Part shown: positions 1 to 6,334 of the stretch, piece after piece | Position numbering within the stretch: position 1 is the first letter of the stretch | Layout of the letters: every line of letters begins with the position of its first letter | Source: Desulfatitalea sp. | GTDB lineage: Bacteria; Desulfobacterota; Desulfobacteria; Desulfobacterales; Desulfosarcinaceae | Direction of reading: 5' to 3' | NCBI GenBank assembly: GCA_013041835.1 | Contig: JABDRH010000634.1 | Span: 1 to 8,699 of the forward strand | DNA: 8,699 bases | Translations under genes and position numbers: made by a program | The notes under the pieces: model-generated | The model's database searches: none | Told to the model about the DNA's origin: nothing | Seen by the model: the letters and a program-made list of their open reading frames with translations, nothing else

Positions 1-157
1 GGGCTCGCGCAAAAATAACTTCACATTTTCATGCGCCGATCCATCTCACCCGGCTGCGTTACAAAAATACAGAATATCTCGATATTCTTTAATTTTTGTG
101 CCTTGCCGGGTGAGCGCCTCAACACCTAAAAATGTAAATTTATTTTTGCGCGAACCC
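1..157. repeat. Long nested palindromic element (MITE/REP-like), possible terminator
   Basis: The stretch folds back on itself in four nested stems. Bases 1-29 pair with 129-157 at 26 of 29 positions (mismatches at 4:154, 19:139 and 22:136). Bases 45-54 pair perfectly with 105-114. Bases 61-68 pair perfectly with 92-99. Bases 71-77 pair perfectly with 82-88 around a 4-base loop. Unpaired internal segments lie at 30-44 and 115-128. No protein is encoded. The inner edge lies directly against the stop codon of the large kinase (158-160). The structure fits a non-autonomous inverted-repeat element or a large bidirectional transcription terminator; both may be true. The outer arm starts at the first base of the window, so the element could extend further left. 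No target-site duplication can be tested from here. Confidence 0.75.
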
Positions 158-3100
158 TTAGGCCTGAAGGAGGCGTTTTTTCTTGCTCAGAACCTCATTG
201 ATGATTTTGACCATATCGGTTTTGAGAACCGGCTTTGTAAGAAGCCCTTTTATTCCGATATCGCTAGCCATTTTTTCGGTCATTGGTTCTTTGAAACCGG
301 TACAAAGGATAATCGGCAGTTCGGGCTTGACAGACAATATGTTTCTGGCCAACTGATCTCCCCGCATTGCCGGCATGGCCATATCCGTAATGACGAGATC
401 AAAGGCCTCTGGGGCCGAGTTGAAAGTTTCAAGGGCTTGTACACTGCTTGTTCTGGAAACGACTTGATGTCCGAGGCGTTCAAGCATTTTTGATTCCAGG
501 ATGACGATAGATTCTTCATCATCTACCAAAAGAATTCGCTTTTTTTCTGTTATGATTTGCTCATCTTCTTTTGTGATTACCCATTCGGTGTCCGCTTCAG
601 TCAGCGGCAAGTAAACTTTAAAGGTAGTGCCGTGACCGGGCTTGCTGTACACTTGGATATCACCATCGTATTTTTTAACGATACCGTAAACTACGGCCAG
701 CCCCAAACCCGTACCCTTGCCTTGATCTTTTGTCGTGAAGTATGGTTCAAACATTTTTTCCATGGTAGCTGAATCAATGCCACAACCGGTATCCCCTACT
801 GTCAGTTCCGCATAGGCACCTGGTTTTAAATCGATATCCGGTAATGTGCCAGGCGTCGGGCAATATTTCAAAAGCTGTACGGATATCTCGCCGACCTCTT
901 CTTGGAGGGCATGATATGCATTGGTAATTAAGTTCATGACAATCTGGTGAATTTGTGTTGGGTCCGCCAATACAAAACCGTCCTCCAATTGAATAGCTTC
1001 TGAAAAGGCAACGTTTGAAGGAATGGTTTTGCGGCATAACGCCATGACCTCTTTTATTACACTGGATATCTTTACTGGTGTTATTCGGTGCTTATCCTGG
1101 CGGCTGAAAGTGAGTATCTGTTTAACCAGATCACTTCCTCGTTTGCCGGCAATGAATATGTTTTCGGCAAAGTTTTTTGCCTCACTGTCTTTTGGCAGAT
1201 CCTCCATGAGTATTTCAGCCATACCGATGATCGGAGTAAGAATGTTGTTGAAGTCATGCGCGATACCACCGGCCAGATTTCCTATGGCTTCCAATTTCTG
1301 GGCTTGCAATAGCTGGACCTCCATGTTTTTCACTTCGGTAACATCATCGATTGTTATCAGTAAAATTTTCGAAGGTGTTTCACGGATCAGTGAAGTGGAT
1401 ACCATTACTGTTCGTTCGGTCAATTTATTGGCGTGTTTTTGTTTATAGGTTGCCTCCACGCTTTCAAAACTTTGACCTGATCGAAAGGTTTTTTGTATGG
1501 TCTCACATATGGGGCAGCCGTTGCACATATTTCCACAATCACAACCTTTTGGGTCTTGAGCCCAAACGGAACAATCAAGAATATGCCCCAGCCGAAACCC
1601 TTCAGGCTCATATACAGACTTGCCAATCGCATTTAAACCGCTTTGATTGATTTGAATGACGTCTCTATTCTCATTTAATAACACCATGATGACAGGTGTG
1701 CTGTTAAAAATGATCTGTAGTCTTTCTTCACTTTTTCTTAAAGAATCCTGTGTTCGCTTTATTTCGGTAATGTCCAGGATAGAGCCAATAATACCGCTGA
1801 CGGCCCCACTGCTGTCGGAAAAAGTTGCTTTAATAATGAGGGTATCGCGTTTTTCGCCATCGGCGGTTTGTATCTGGCATTCATATTGCTGTTGTCCCCC
1901 TCCTTCCAAAAGGTCTAAATCCTTCGTCCGATAAACATTGGCACGTTCAGGCGGATGGACATCATAGACCGACTTGCCGACCATATTTTCTTTTTTTAAG
2001 CCGACAAATTGCTCGAAAGCTTTATTAAAGCCGATATAGGCACCGTTTTTATCCTTATAAAAAACAGGGTGTGGAATCGCCTCAAGAAGGTCATTTAGAA
2101 ATGCTTCACCGGCCTTGATGGTCGATGTCTGTTTTTTGACTTCAAATTTCAAACGACGATTCCAAACAATAAACAAGACAACCACGACTGCGGCAATTCC
2201 GCCGATTTTCCAGATGAGCGAATAGTCAAATCCGTGCTCGTATGTGACGGAAATCCATTTTTGATAGATTGCGCTTTGTTCCTGCGCGCTAATGCTGTCC
2301 AGCGCTTTTTGAAGGATGCCGGAAAAAATAGGCCAGTCATTTCGCGTGGCCAAGGCCAATCGGTAGCTATAAGGTGTATTGCCGACGACTTTAACCATGC
2401 TGTCACCATACACCATGATGTAATAACTCATGATTATCGGACTTCCGATATAAGCGACCACATCCTTTCCCAGCATGGATAACGCTTTGTGTATGTCTGA
2501 AACCGGGACGAGTTTGATTTGCGGGTGTTGTGAATCAAGGATCTCATGGATGGAAGCGCCTTGAATAACCGCAATCTTTTTCCCATACAGCCCGCCAAGG
2601 TTTCCCACGTAAGGCATATCCGGCCGACTGAAAATAACAATAGGAGAAGATATGTAGGAAGAAGTAAAAGAAAGGTACTTTCGTCGTTCCGGCGTTTGCG
2701 CAACAGACAGCAGCATGTCTATGGATTTTTTTTCAGCCATTTCCAACAACTTATAAAAGGGCTGTCCTTTAGTAATTTCAAAGTGAATACCCAGTTTGCG
2801 CTCAATTGTTTTAAGATAGTCGATGGCCATGCCGTTGGCTTGACCATCTTCATCGACGAATTCGATGGGCGCCCAGAATGGATCACTACCCACGCGGATA
2901 ACCGGATGCGCTTTGAGCCATTGGCGTTCTTGCTTTGTAAGAAAAAGATTGTCTTTCAGGACTGAAGTTTTCAATCCGGACGTATCGACCCATTTATCCA
3001 GAATGGCGAGGTGATCCGCCATGCTCATGGCGTTAACATACTTATTGAGAATGGATGCGAGGGCCGTCCAGTCTTTCCGGATTCCCATGGCCTGGTTATG

Positions 3101-3925
3101 GTTGCCAAAGGGCGTTCCTGAAGATATCTTTAGGTTGTGAAGCCCCATGTGTTTGATCAAATAGTTGATTACGGCCAGGTCTCCGATATATGCCTTTGCT
3201 TTTGATGTGGCCACTGCTTCTAGTGCATCGGCATCGGAATCTACTTCAAAATGGATGACACCCGGAAACCGTTCCTTGATTTTTTCATTTATGGCAAAGC
3301 CCTTTATCAAAGCGACTTTCTGATTATTTAAATCGTCCATGGAGCGGATCATGTCATCTTCTTTTGACGCGATCACCCAGGGAACAAATATATAGTCATC
3401 CGTAAAGGAAATATGCTTTTCCCGTTCAGGCGTTCGTCTGATTGTCAGAAAGAGATCATAGTGCTTATTTGAATTTATAATGTCGTTGAGCGCTGTCCGC
3501 CATTGAATATCTTCCGTATTGAATTCTATCCTGAAACCAAAGTCCTCCGCCGCTTTTTGGATGTAATCGACACAGATTCCTGAAACCACAGGGTGACGAT
3601 TGTGGTATGGCGGATTCTTTGCAATGCGGACCCTAACAACATGCTTTTGTTCAAGCCATTGTCTTTCTATTTCAGATATGTCGATATCATTTAAAGGCCT
3701 TATCGTGTCGTTGGAAATGGCATGATGAAATGGCCCTTTTTCATTGAATTGCTTGGTGTTTTGAGTGCAGAAACCTTCTTCGATGTATGTCAATGCAAGT
3801 AAGAATGTGATGATAAATACTGCGATTCGTGTAATTGCATACTTCTTTAAATCCTTTAACTTAAAAGGAAAAGATATGAAATCCTGAGTGCGCCGGTGAT
3901 AATATGCTTTCAATGGCCATGACAT
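158..3925 (-). CDS. BvgS-like hybrid sensor histidine kinase with two periplasmic solute-binding domains, two PAS domains and a C-terminal receiver
   Basis: This 1255-residue inner-membrane sensor kinase should bind a small ligand in the periplasm and pass phosphate from histidine to its own receiver. Domains in order (numbered from the ATG at 3925): hydrophobic signal/anchor about 32-50; first SBP_bac_3 domain about 96-313 (motif TPEREKHISFTDDY); second about 341-561 (TPERRKYLSFTSSY); membrane helix about 571-588; PAS about 605-725; second PAS about 728-868 with a cysteine-rich insert (Cys 785, 795, 797, 801, 804, 807); HisKA with phospho-accepting His890 in AHDFNN; ATPase with Asn998/Asn1002, DTGCGI at 1045-1050 and GKGTGLGL at 1069-1076; receiver about 1129-1251 with Asp1135/1136, phospho-acceptor Asp1181, Thr1209 and Lys1231. 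All catalytic residues are present. There is no HPt domain, so phosphate must pass to a separate protein. The domain order resembles BvgS/EvgS. A TTG start at 3946 is possible, but the ATG has a better-spaced GGGAG. The ligand and partner regulator are unknown, and no response-regulator gene is adjacent. Confidence 0.93.
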   Translation of the reverse strand: MSWPLKAYYHRRTQDFISFPFKLKDLKKYAITRIAVFIITFLLALTYIEEGFCTQNTKQFNEKGPFHHAISNDTIRPLNDIDISEIERQWLEQKHVVRVRIAKNPPYHNRHPVVSGICVDYIQKAAEDFGFRIEFNTEDIQWRTALNDIINSNKHYDLFLTIRRTPEREKHISFTDDYIFVPWVIASKEDDMIRSMDDLNNQKVALIKGFAINEKIKERFPGVIHFEVDSDADALEAVATSKAKAYIGDLAVINYLIKHMGLHNLKISSGTPFGNHNQAMGIRKDWTALASILNKYVNAMSMADHLAILDKWVDTSGLKTSVLKDNLFLTKQERQWLKAHPVIRVGSDPFWAPIEFVDEDGQANGMAIDYLKTIERKLGIHFEITKGQPFYKLLEMAEKKSIDMLLSVAQTPERRKYLSFTSSYISSPIVIFSRPDMPYVGNLGGLYGKKIAVIQGASIHEILDSQHPQIKLVPVSDIHKALSMLGKDVVAYIGSPIIMSYYIMVYGDSMVKVVGNTPYSYRLALATRNDWPIFSGILQKALDSISAQEQSAIYQKWISVTYEHGFDYSLIWKIGGIAAVVVVLFIVWNRRLKFEVKKQTSTIKAGEAFLNDLLEAIPHPVFYKDKNGAYIGFNKAFEQFVGLKKENMVGKSVYDVHPPERANVYRTKDLDLLEGGGQQQYECQIQTADGEKRDTLIIKATFSDSSGAVSGIIGSILDITEIKRTQDSLRKSEERLQIIFNSTPVIMVLLNENRDVIQINQSGLNAIGKSVYEPEGFRLGHILDCSVWAQDPKGCDCGNMCNGCPICETIQKTFRSGQSFESVEATYKQKHANKLTERTVMVSTSLIRETPSKILLITIDDVTEVKNMEVQLLQAQKLEAIGNLAGGIAHDFNNILTPIIGMAEILMEDLPKDSEAKNFAENIFIAGKRGSDLVKQILTFSRQDKHRITPVKISSVIKEVMALCRKTIPSNVAFSEAIQLEDGFVLADPTQIHQIVMNLITNAYHALQEEVGEISVQLLKYCPTPGTLPDIDLKPGAYAELTVGDTGCGIDSATMEKMFEPYFTTKDQGKGTGLGLAVVYGIVKKYDGDIQVYSKPGHGTTFKVYLPLTEADTEWVITKEDEQIITEKKRILLVDDEESIVILESKMLERLGHQVVSRTSSVQALETFNSAPEAFDLVITDMAMPAMRGDQLARNILSVKPELPIILCTGFKEPMTEKMASDIGIKGLLTKPVLKTDMVKIINEVLSKKKRLLQA

Positions 3926-3934
3926 GAATCTTTG

Positions 3935-3939
3935 CTCCC
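3935..3939 (-). promoter_or_regulatory. Ribosome binding site that favours the ATG start at 3925
   Basis: On the minus strand GGGAG lies nine bases before the ATG at 3925. The in-frame TTG at 3946 has AAGGA touching the start codon, which is too close for normal initiation. The shorter protein is therefore preferred. Both starts leave an unusually long, basic stretch of more than 30 residues before the signal/anchor helix. Confidence 0.5.
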
Positions 3940-4072
3940 GTGGCAATCCTTCGTTTACCGGCCTTTGCCCTGAATAGACCTAGATCAAACCACATGTGGG
4001 GAAAAAGTATCCCGAAAAAATTGTCTGTCTGGTTTGCGTGACGCTCAACACGGGGAAACTTCGTTTCAGTTC

Positions 4073-4104
4073 GATTTCGGGTGAGTTGTTTAAATGCCGA
4101 AATC
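4073..4104. repeat. 8-base inverted repeat in the kinase leader
   Basis: GATTTCGG (4073-4080) and CCGAAATC (4097-4104) are perfect inverted copies separated by 16 bases. They lie downstream of the candidate kinase promoter, inside the predicted leader. The pair could be an operator for a dimeric regulator or an RNA stem. There is no T-run beside it, so a simple intrinsic terminator is unlikely. Confidence 0.35.
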
Positions 4105-4157
4105 AATGTCCGATGGGCTAGTCTGCAAATTCATGTCTCTGGGCAAGATGATCATTC

Positions 4158-4186
4158 AGTCTAATTAATCGTTGTGTTGGTGTCAA
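4158..4186 (-). promoter_or_regulatory. Candidate sigma-70 promoter for the large kinase
   Basis: Read on the minus strand, a perfect -35 hexamer TTGACA (4186-4181) is followed by a 17-base spacer and a -10-like TAGACT (4163-4158, four of six matches to TATAAT). The predicted transcription start is near 4150, giving a leader of about 225 bases before the ATG at 3925. It is the best candidate found by eye. A weak -10 and an AT-rich surrounding make chance occurrence possible. Confidence 0.38.
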
Positions 4187-4417
4187 CAAAAGATCATTTC
4201 CCACGTAAAGATTGCATGCTGTTCAGCGTGCGGATGCATCGGCAAGGGTGCCCTGGCCGGTTAGGTTTGGCATCCTGATCGATGCGGTCCAAGTGCAAGA
4301 TGGCGCGTCGCCGCGGAGCCGTTGAGCAACTTGATGGCATTCCATTACTTGGGTTGCACGCTAATCTATTGACATTTAATCAAAAGGCGCTACTGAAGGG
4401 CAGGGTGGGAACCTATT

Positions 4418-5152
4418 CTATTGAGTCGCGGAAGGCATGTTGCCCAAAATAATCTCAACCCGTCTGTTTTGTTCGCGTCCCCGGACAGTATCATTGGAGG
4501 CGATTGGCCGATACTGGCCGAATCCCATGGTGGATATGCGCTTGGGCTCGATTTTGGAGTGGGTCAGCATAAATTCGGCCACTGCCGCCGCACGTGCTAT
4601 GGATAGCCTCAAATTCGATGAATAGGGGCCGCCTTGACGAACGCGTACGTTGTCTGTATGGCCGGCGACAATAATGCCTTCGTTGGTCGTTTCAAGTACT
4701 TTGGCTATATTTTTAAGCAATGGTTTGAGTTTTTCGCGAATGACCACCTGGCCGGAGTCAAAGGTGCTCTCCCCCATGAGGCGAATGGAGATCTCATTTT
4801 CACTGGCTTCGATGGAAATCTGGTCCTTATACTCCTCTAAATCGGTAGAGAGCAGATCATCGATCTCTTTTCCCAAATCTTCCCGGATGCGTGTTTCGAT
4901 AATCTGTTGATCGAAATCTTGAGCGATTATTTTCATCCCCTTTGGGATTTCCATGACCCGTATCTTTCGCTGAACGCCAAAAGCTTTCTCCATTGAGCCG
5001 GCTACCTGTTTGTATTTCTGGCGGTCCATCTCCGAAAAGGAGAGCAACAGAACGAAAAAGCAAAGCAGCAGGCTCATCAGGTCACCAAAGGTGACGACCC
5101 ATTTGGGCGCACCTGGGTCAACCTTGGGGCACTCTTCTTGATGCTTAGCCAT
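4418..5152 (-). CDS. motB: Flagellar motor stator protein MotB (PomB type)
   Basis: MotB anchors the stator to peptidoglycan and, with MotA, forms the ion channel that drives flagellar rotation. The 244-residue protein has a short cytoplasmic N-terminus, one membrane helix at about 19-40 with the ion-binding Asp24, then a linker/plug region and a C-terminal OmpA-like peptidoglycan-binding domain at about 130-238. Visible OmpA motifs are GHTDN (164-168), SNLRLSIARA (179-188) and NRRVEI (229-234). Asp24 and the following CFFVLLLSFSEMD stretch match Vibrio PomB as I recall it, which favours sodium coupling, although this cannot be proved from sequence alone. It follows motA after 9 bases, and its AGGGA ribosome site overlaps the motA stop codon, so the two are probably translationally coupled. 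The length is somewhat short for the family but no part is missing. A related envelope OmpA protein is unlikely given the motA neighbour. Confidence 0.94.
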   Translation of the reverse strand: MAKHQEECPKVDPGAPKWVVTFGDLMSLLLCFFVLLLSFSEMDRQKYKQVAGSMEKAFGVQRKIRVMEIPKGMKIIAQDFDQQIIETRIREDLGKEIDDLLSTDLEEYKDQISIEASENEISIRLMGESTFDSGQVVIREKLKPLLKNIAKVLETTNEGIIVAGHTDNVRVRQGGPYSSNLRLSIARAAAVAEFMLTHSKIEPKRISTMGFGQYRPIASNDTVRGREQNRRVEIILGNMPSATQ

Positions 5153-5161
5153 GGTTCATCC

Positions 5162-5956
5162 CTATGCCGCCTCGGCTTCCGCCTCGGGCGCATTTTCATC
5201 TCCTGGTTGATGCTCGCGCTGCTTCGGCGAAAGAAAGATCTTTAAAGACTCCTCGAGCACCATGGGCGATACGCCGCGGTTGATGCCGATGGCGGCTTCG
5301 ACAATGATGCTTTTATTCAGTTTCTCATGTTCGCTGCGAAGCGCGAGTTTTTCCGAGAGCGGTATAAAAATGAAATTGGCAAGCACCGCCCCATAAAGCG
5401 TGGTGAGCAGGGCCACTGCCATGGACGGGCCGATGCTTGCGGGATCATCCATGGACGACAACATCTGCACCAGTCCGATCAGCGTGCCAATCATGCCGAA
5501 GGCGGGAGCGCTGTCGCCCATACCTTTAAAAACGTTTTGCCCGGTGGTATGCCGCTGTATGGTCAAGCGAATGTCCTTGCTCAACATATCCTCGATGAGG
5601 TTTTCATCATACCCATCGGACAGGTAACGCAGCGCCTTGGCTGCGAAAGGGTCCGCGGCCTCCTCTTTTTCAAGGGCGATCAAGCCCTCTTTCTTGGCAA
5701 TGCGGGTAAAATTGACCATCTCTTCGATCATGGCTTCGGCATCGGTCGTTTTGACCAAAAAGGCCTTCATGGCTACGGCAATGGAGTTGAGCACATCGCT
5801 CATGGTGAATTTGATGAATGTTACGGCAATGGTGCCGCCAACGACGATCAGAGCACTGGGTATGTTGATAAATATGACGGGGCTGCCACCCAATATCACC
5901 GCCGAAACGATGAGTACGGTGCCGCTGATCAAACCGATGATGGTCGCGATATCCAT
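5162..5956 (-). CDS. motA: Flagellar motor stator protein MotA (PomA type)
   Basis: MotA is the rotor-facing membrane subunit of the flagellar stator and turns ion flow through MotA/MotB into torque. The 264-residue protein has four membrane helices at about 4-22, 28-50, 148-170 and 180-203, with a large cytoplasmic loop between the second and third. It aligns with Vibrio PomA without gaps over the core, judged from memory: Thr158 and Thr186 (sodium site), Asp148, and the conserved Pro151 and Pro199 fall at identical numbers. Charged loop residues Lys88, Lys89, Glu96 and Glu99 are also present. PomA Asp31 is replaced by Asn31. The last 15 or so residues are an acidic, alanine-rich tail. GGGA lies 8 bases before the ATG. 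It is the first gene of the motAB operon and has a sigma-28-like promoter at 6068-6094. The ExbB/TolQ family is the alternative, but the PomA match and motB neighbour argue against it. Confidence 0.95.
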   Translation of the reverse strand: MDIATIIGLISGTVLIVSAVILGGSPVIFINIPSALIVVGGTIAVTFIKFTMSDVLNSIAVAMKAFLVKTTDAEAMIEEMVNFTRIAKKEGLIALEKEEAADPFAAKALRYLSDGYDENLIEDMLSKDIRLTIQRHTTGQNVFKGMGDSAPAFGMIGTLIGLVQMLSSMDDPASIGPSMAVALLTTLYGAVLANFIFIPLSEKLALRSEHEKLNKSIIVEAAIGINRGVSPMVLEESLKIFLSPKQREHQPGDENAPEAEAEAA

Positions 5957-6006
5957 AGCTTTTTTCCCATTTCAGGTCGCACGCCCATACGATAAGCAGG
6001 CCTGTT

Positions 6007-6046
6007 CCAACGCATTGTTTTGTATTTCCGCTTGATTAGGCGTTGG
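6007..6046. repeat. 7-base inverted repeat in the motAB leader
   Basis: CCAACGC (6007-6013) and GCGTTGG (6040-6046) are perfect inverted copies 26 bases apart. They lie between the sigma-28-like start and the motA ATG, so the leader RNA could form a stem. A role in mRNA stability or translation is possible; the large loop makes it only weakly suggestive. Confidence 0.35.
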
Positions 6047-6067
6047 CTGGCTGCTGCGCTGCAAAGA

Positions 6068-6094
6068 ATATCGGTTGCCGTAATGGAAACTTAA
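6068..6094 (-). promoter_or_regulatory. Sigma-28 (FliA)-like promoter for motAB
   Basis: On the minus strand TTAAGTTT (6094-6087), 11 bases, then ACCGATAT (6075-6068). The flagellar sigma-28 consensus is TAAAGTTT, 11 bases, GCCGATAA, so the matches are 7 of 8 and 6 of 8 with exact spacing. The predicted start is near 6060, about 105 bases before the motA ATG. Late flagellar stator genes are classic sigma-28 targets, which supports the call. Confidence 0.65.
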
Positions 6095-6120
6095 GCTGTG
6101 CCGGATGCGGAAAGAATGGC

Positions 6121-6147
6121 TAAAGATAATGATGAAAGAGACGATAT
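6121..6147 (+). promoter_or_regulatory. Second sigma-28-like promoter, facing the receiver-kinase
   Basis: On the plus strand TAAAGATA (6121-6128), 11 bases, then GACGATAT (6140-6147). Against TAAAGTTT, 11 bases, GCCGATAA this is 6 of 8 and 6 of 8 with exact spacing. The -35 box begins 26 bases from the -35 box of the motAB promoter, giving a back-to-back pair. The predicted start is near 6154, leaving a leader of about 180 bases before the ATG at 6335. Confidence 0.48.
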
Positions 6148-6268
6148 GAGCAAATGCGAAGGATGAAAGGTGGGTCGGCGGGTATGCTGAAACTGCAAGG
6201 GCGTATCGAAGGCAGGCGGCCGGGTCGTTTTCAAGGTCTTGTTCGCGGGGGTGCGCCATCAATACAAA

Positions 6269-6293
6269 CCGGCAAGCACCAATGGGTTGCCGG
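6269..6293 (+). repeat. GC-rich hairpin in the receiver-kinase leader
   Basis: CCGGCAA (6269-6275) pairs perfectly with TTGCCGG (6287-6293) around an 11-base loop. No T-run follows, so it is not a typical intrinsic terminator. It is the first of two hairpins placed in tandem upstream of the start codon. Confidence 0.45.
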
Positions 6294-6303
6294 ATTAACC
6301 ACA

Positions 6304-6322
6304 GCCGGTGTGCGGTACCGGC
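6304..6322 (+). repeat. Hairpin immediately upstream of the receiver-kinase ribosome site
   Basis: GCCGGT (6304-6309) pairs perfectly with ACCGGC (6317-6322) around a 7-base loop. It ends two bases before the AGGAAG ribosome site (6324-6329). A stem this close could affect ribosome access. The in-frame GTG at 6308 lies inside this stem, a further reason not to use it as the start. Confidence 0.42.
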
Positions 6323-6323
6323 C

Positions 6324-6329
6324 AGGAAG
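6324..6329 (+). promoter_or_regulatory. Ribosome binding site that sets the receiver-kinase start at 6335
   Basis: AGGAAG lies five bases before the ATG at 6335. That start places the receiver motif (ILIVEDD) at residues 3-9, as is usual for receiver domains. The upstream in-frame GTG at 6308 would add nine residues with no receiver character. Confidence 0.7.
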
Positions 6330-6334
6330 CACAC

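Larger units (their letters stand above)
3926..4417. other. Non-coding region between motB and the large kinase
   Basis: No convincing gene was found on either strand. The open frames here are short and have no recognisable protein features. The region holds a candidate sigma-70 promoter (4158-4186, minus strand), an 8-base inverted repeat (4073-4104), a 10-base perfect palindrome CCACATGTGG (3990-3999), and the kinase leader of about 225 bases. No hairpin followed by a T-run was found just downstream of motB, so where that operon ends is unclear. No riboswitch or tRNA pattern was recognised. Confidence 0.6.
5957..6334. other. Divergent intergenic region between motA and the receiver-kinase
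   Basis: This region controls two genes transcribed away from each other. It contains two back-to-back sigma-28-like promoters (6068-6094 and 6121-6147), an inverted repeat in the motAB leader (6007-6046) and two tandem hairpins before the receiver-kinase start (6269-6293, 6304-6322). Open frames in it, such as one covering most of the region on the minus strand, have low-complexity translations with no family features and are judged non-coding. Confidence 0.6.

Noticed and set aside
98..493. 131-residue plus-strand open frame across the palindrome and kinase 3' end
   Set aside because: It begins inside the palindromic element and runs antisense to the receiver domain of the kinase, which fully explains the open frame.
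3861..4106. 81-residue open frame on the minus strand upstream of the large kinase
   Set aside because: It overlaps the kinase start in another frame, its translation shows no family features, and it lies in the likely leader.
4369..4374. Plus-strand TTGACA near the end of motB
   Set aside because: No acceptable -10 box lies 16-18 bases downstream and the direction would be antisense to motB.
5327..5995. 222-residue plus-strand open frame opposite motA
   Set aside because: It lies antisense to motA, which matches the PomA family along its length; the frame is a shadow rich in His and Gly.
5972..6334. 120-residue open frame on the minus strand in the motA/receiver-kinase gap
   Set aside because: It spans both sigma-28-like promoters and both leader hairpins, has no recognisable domain, and no clear ribosome site supports it.
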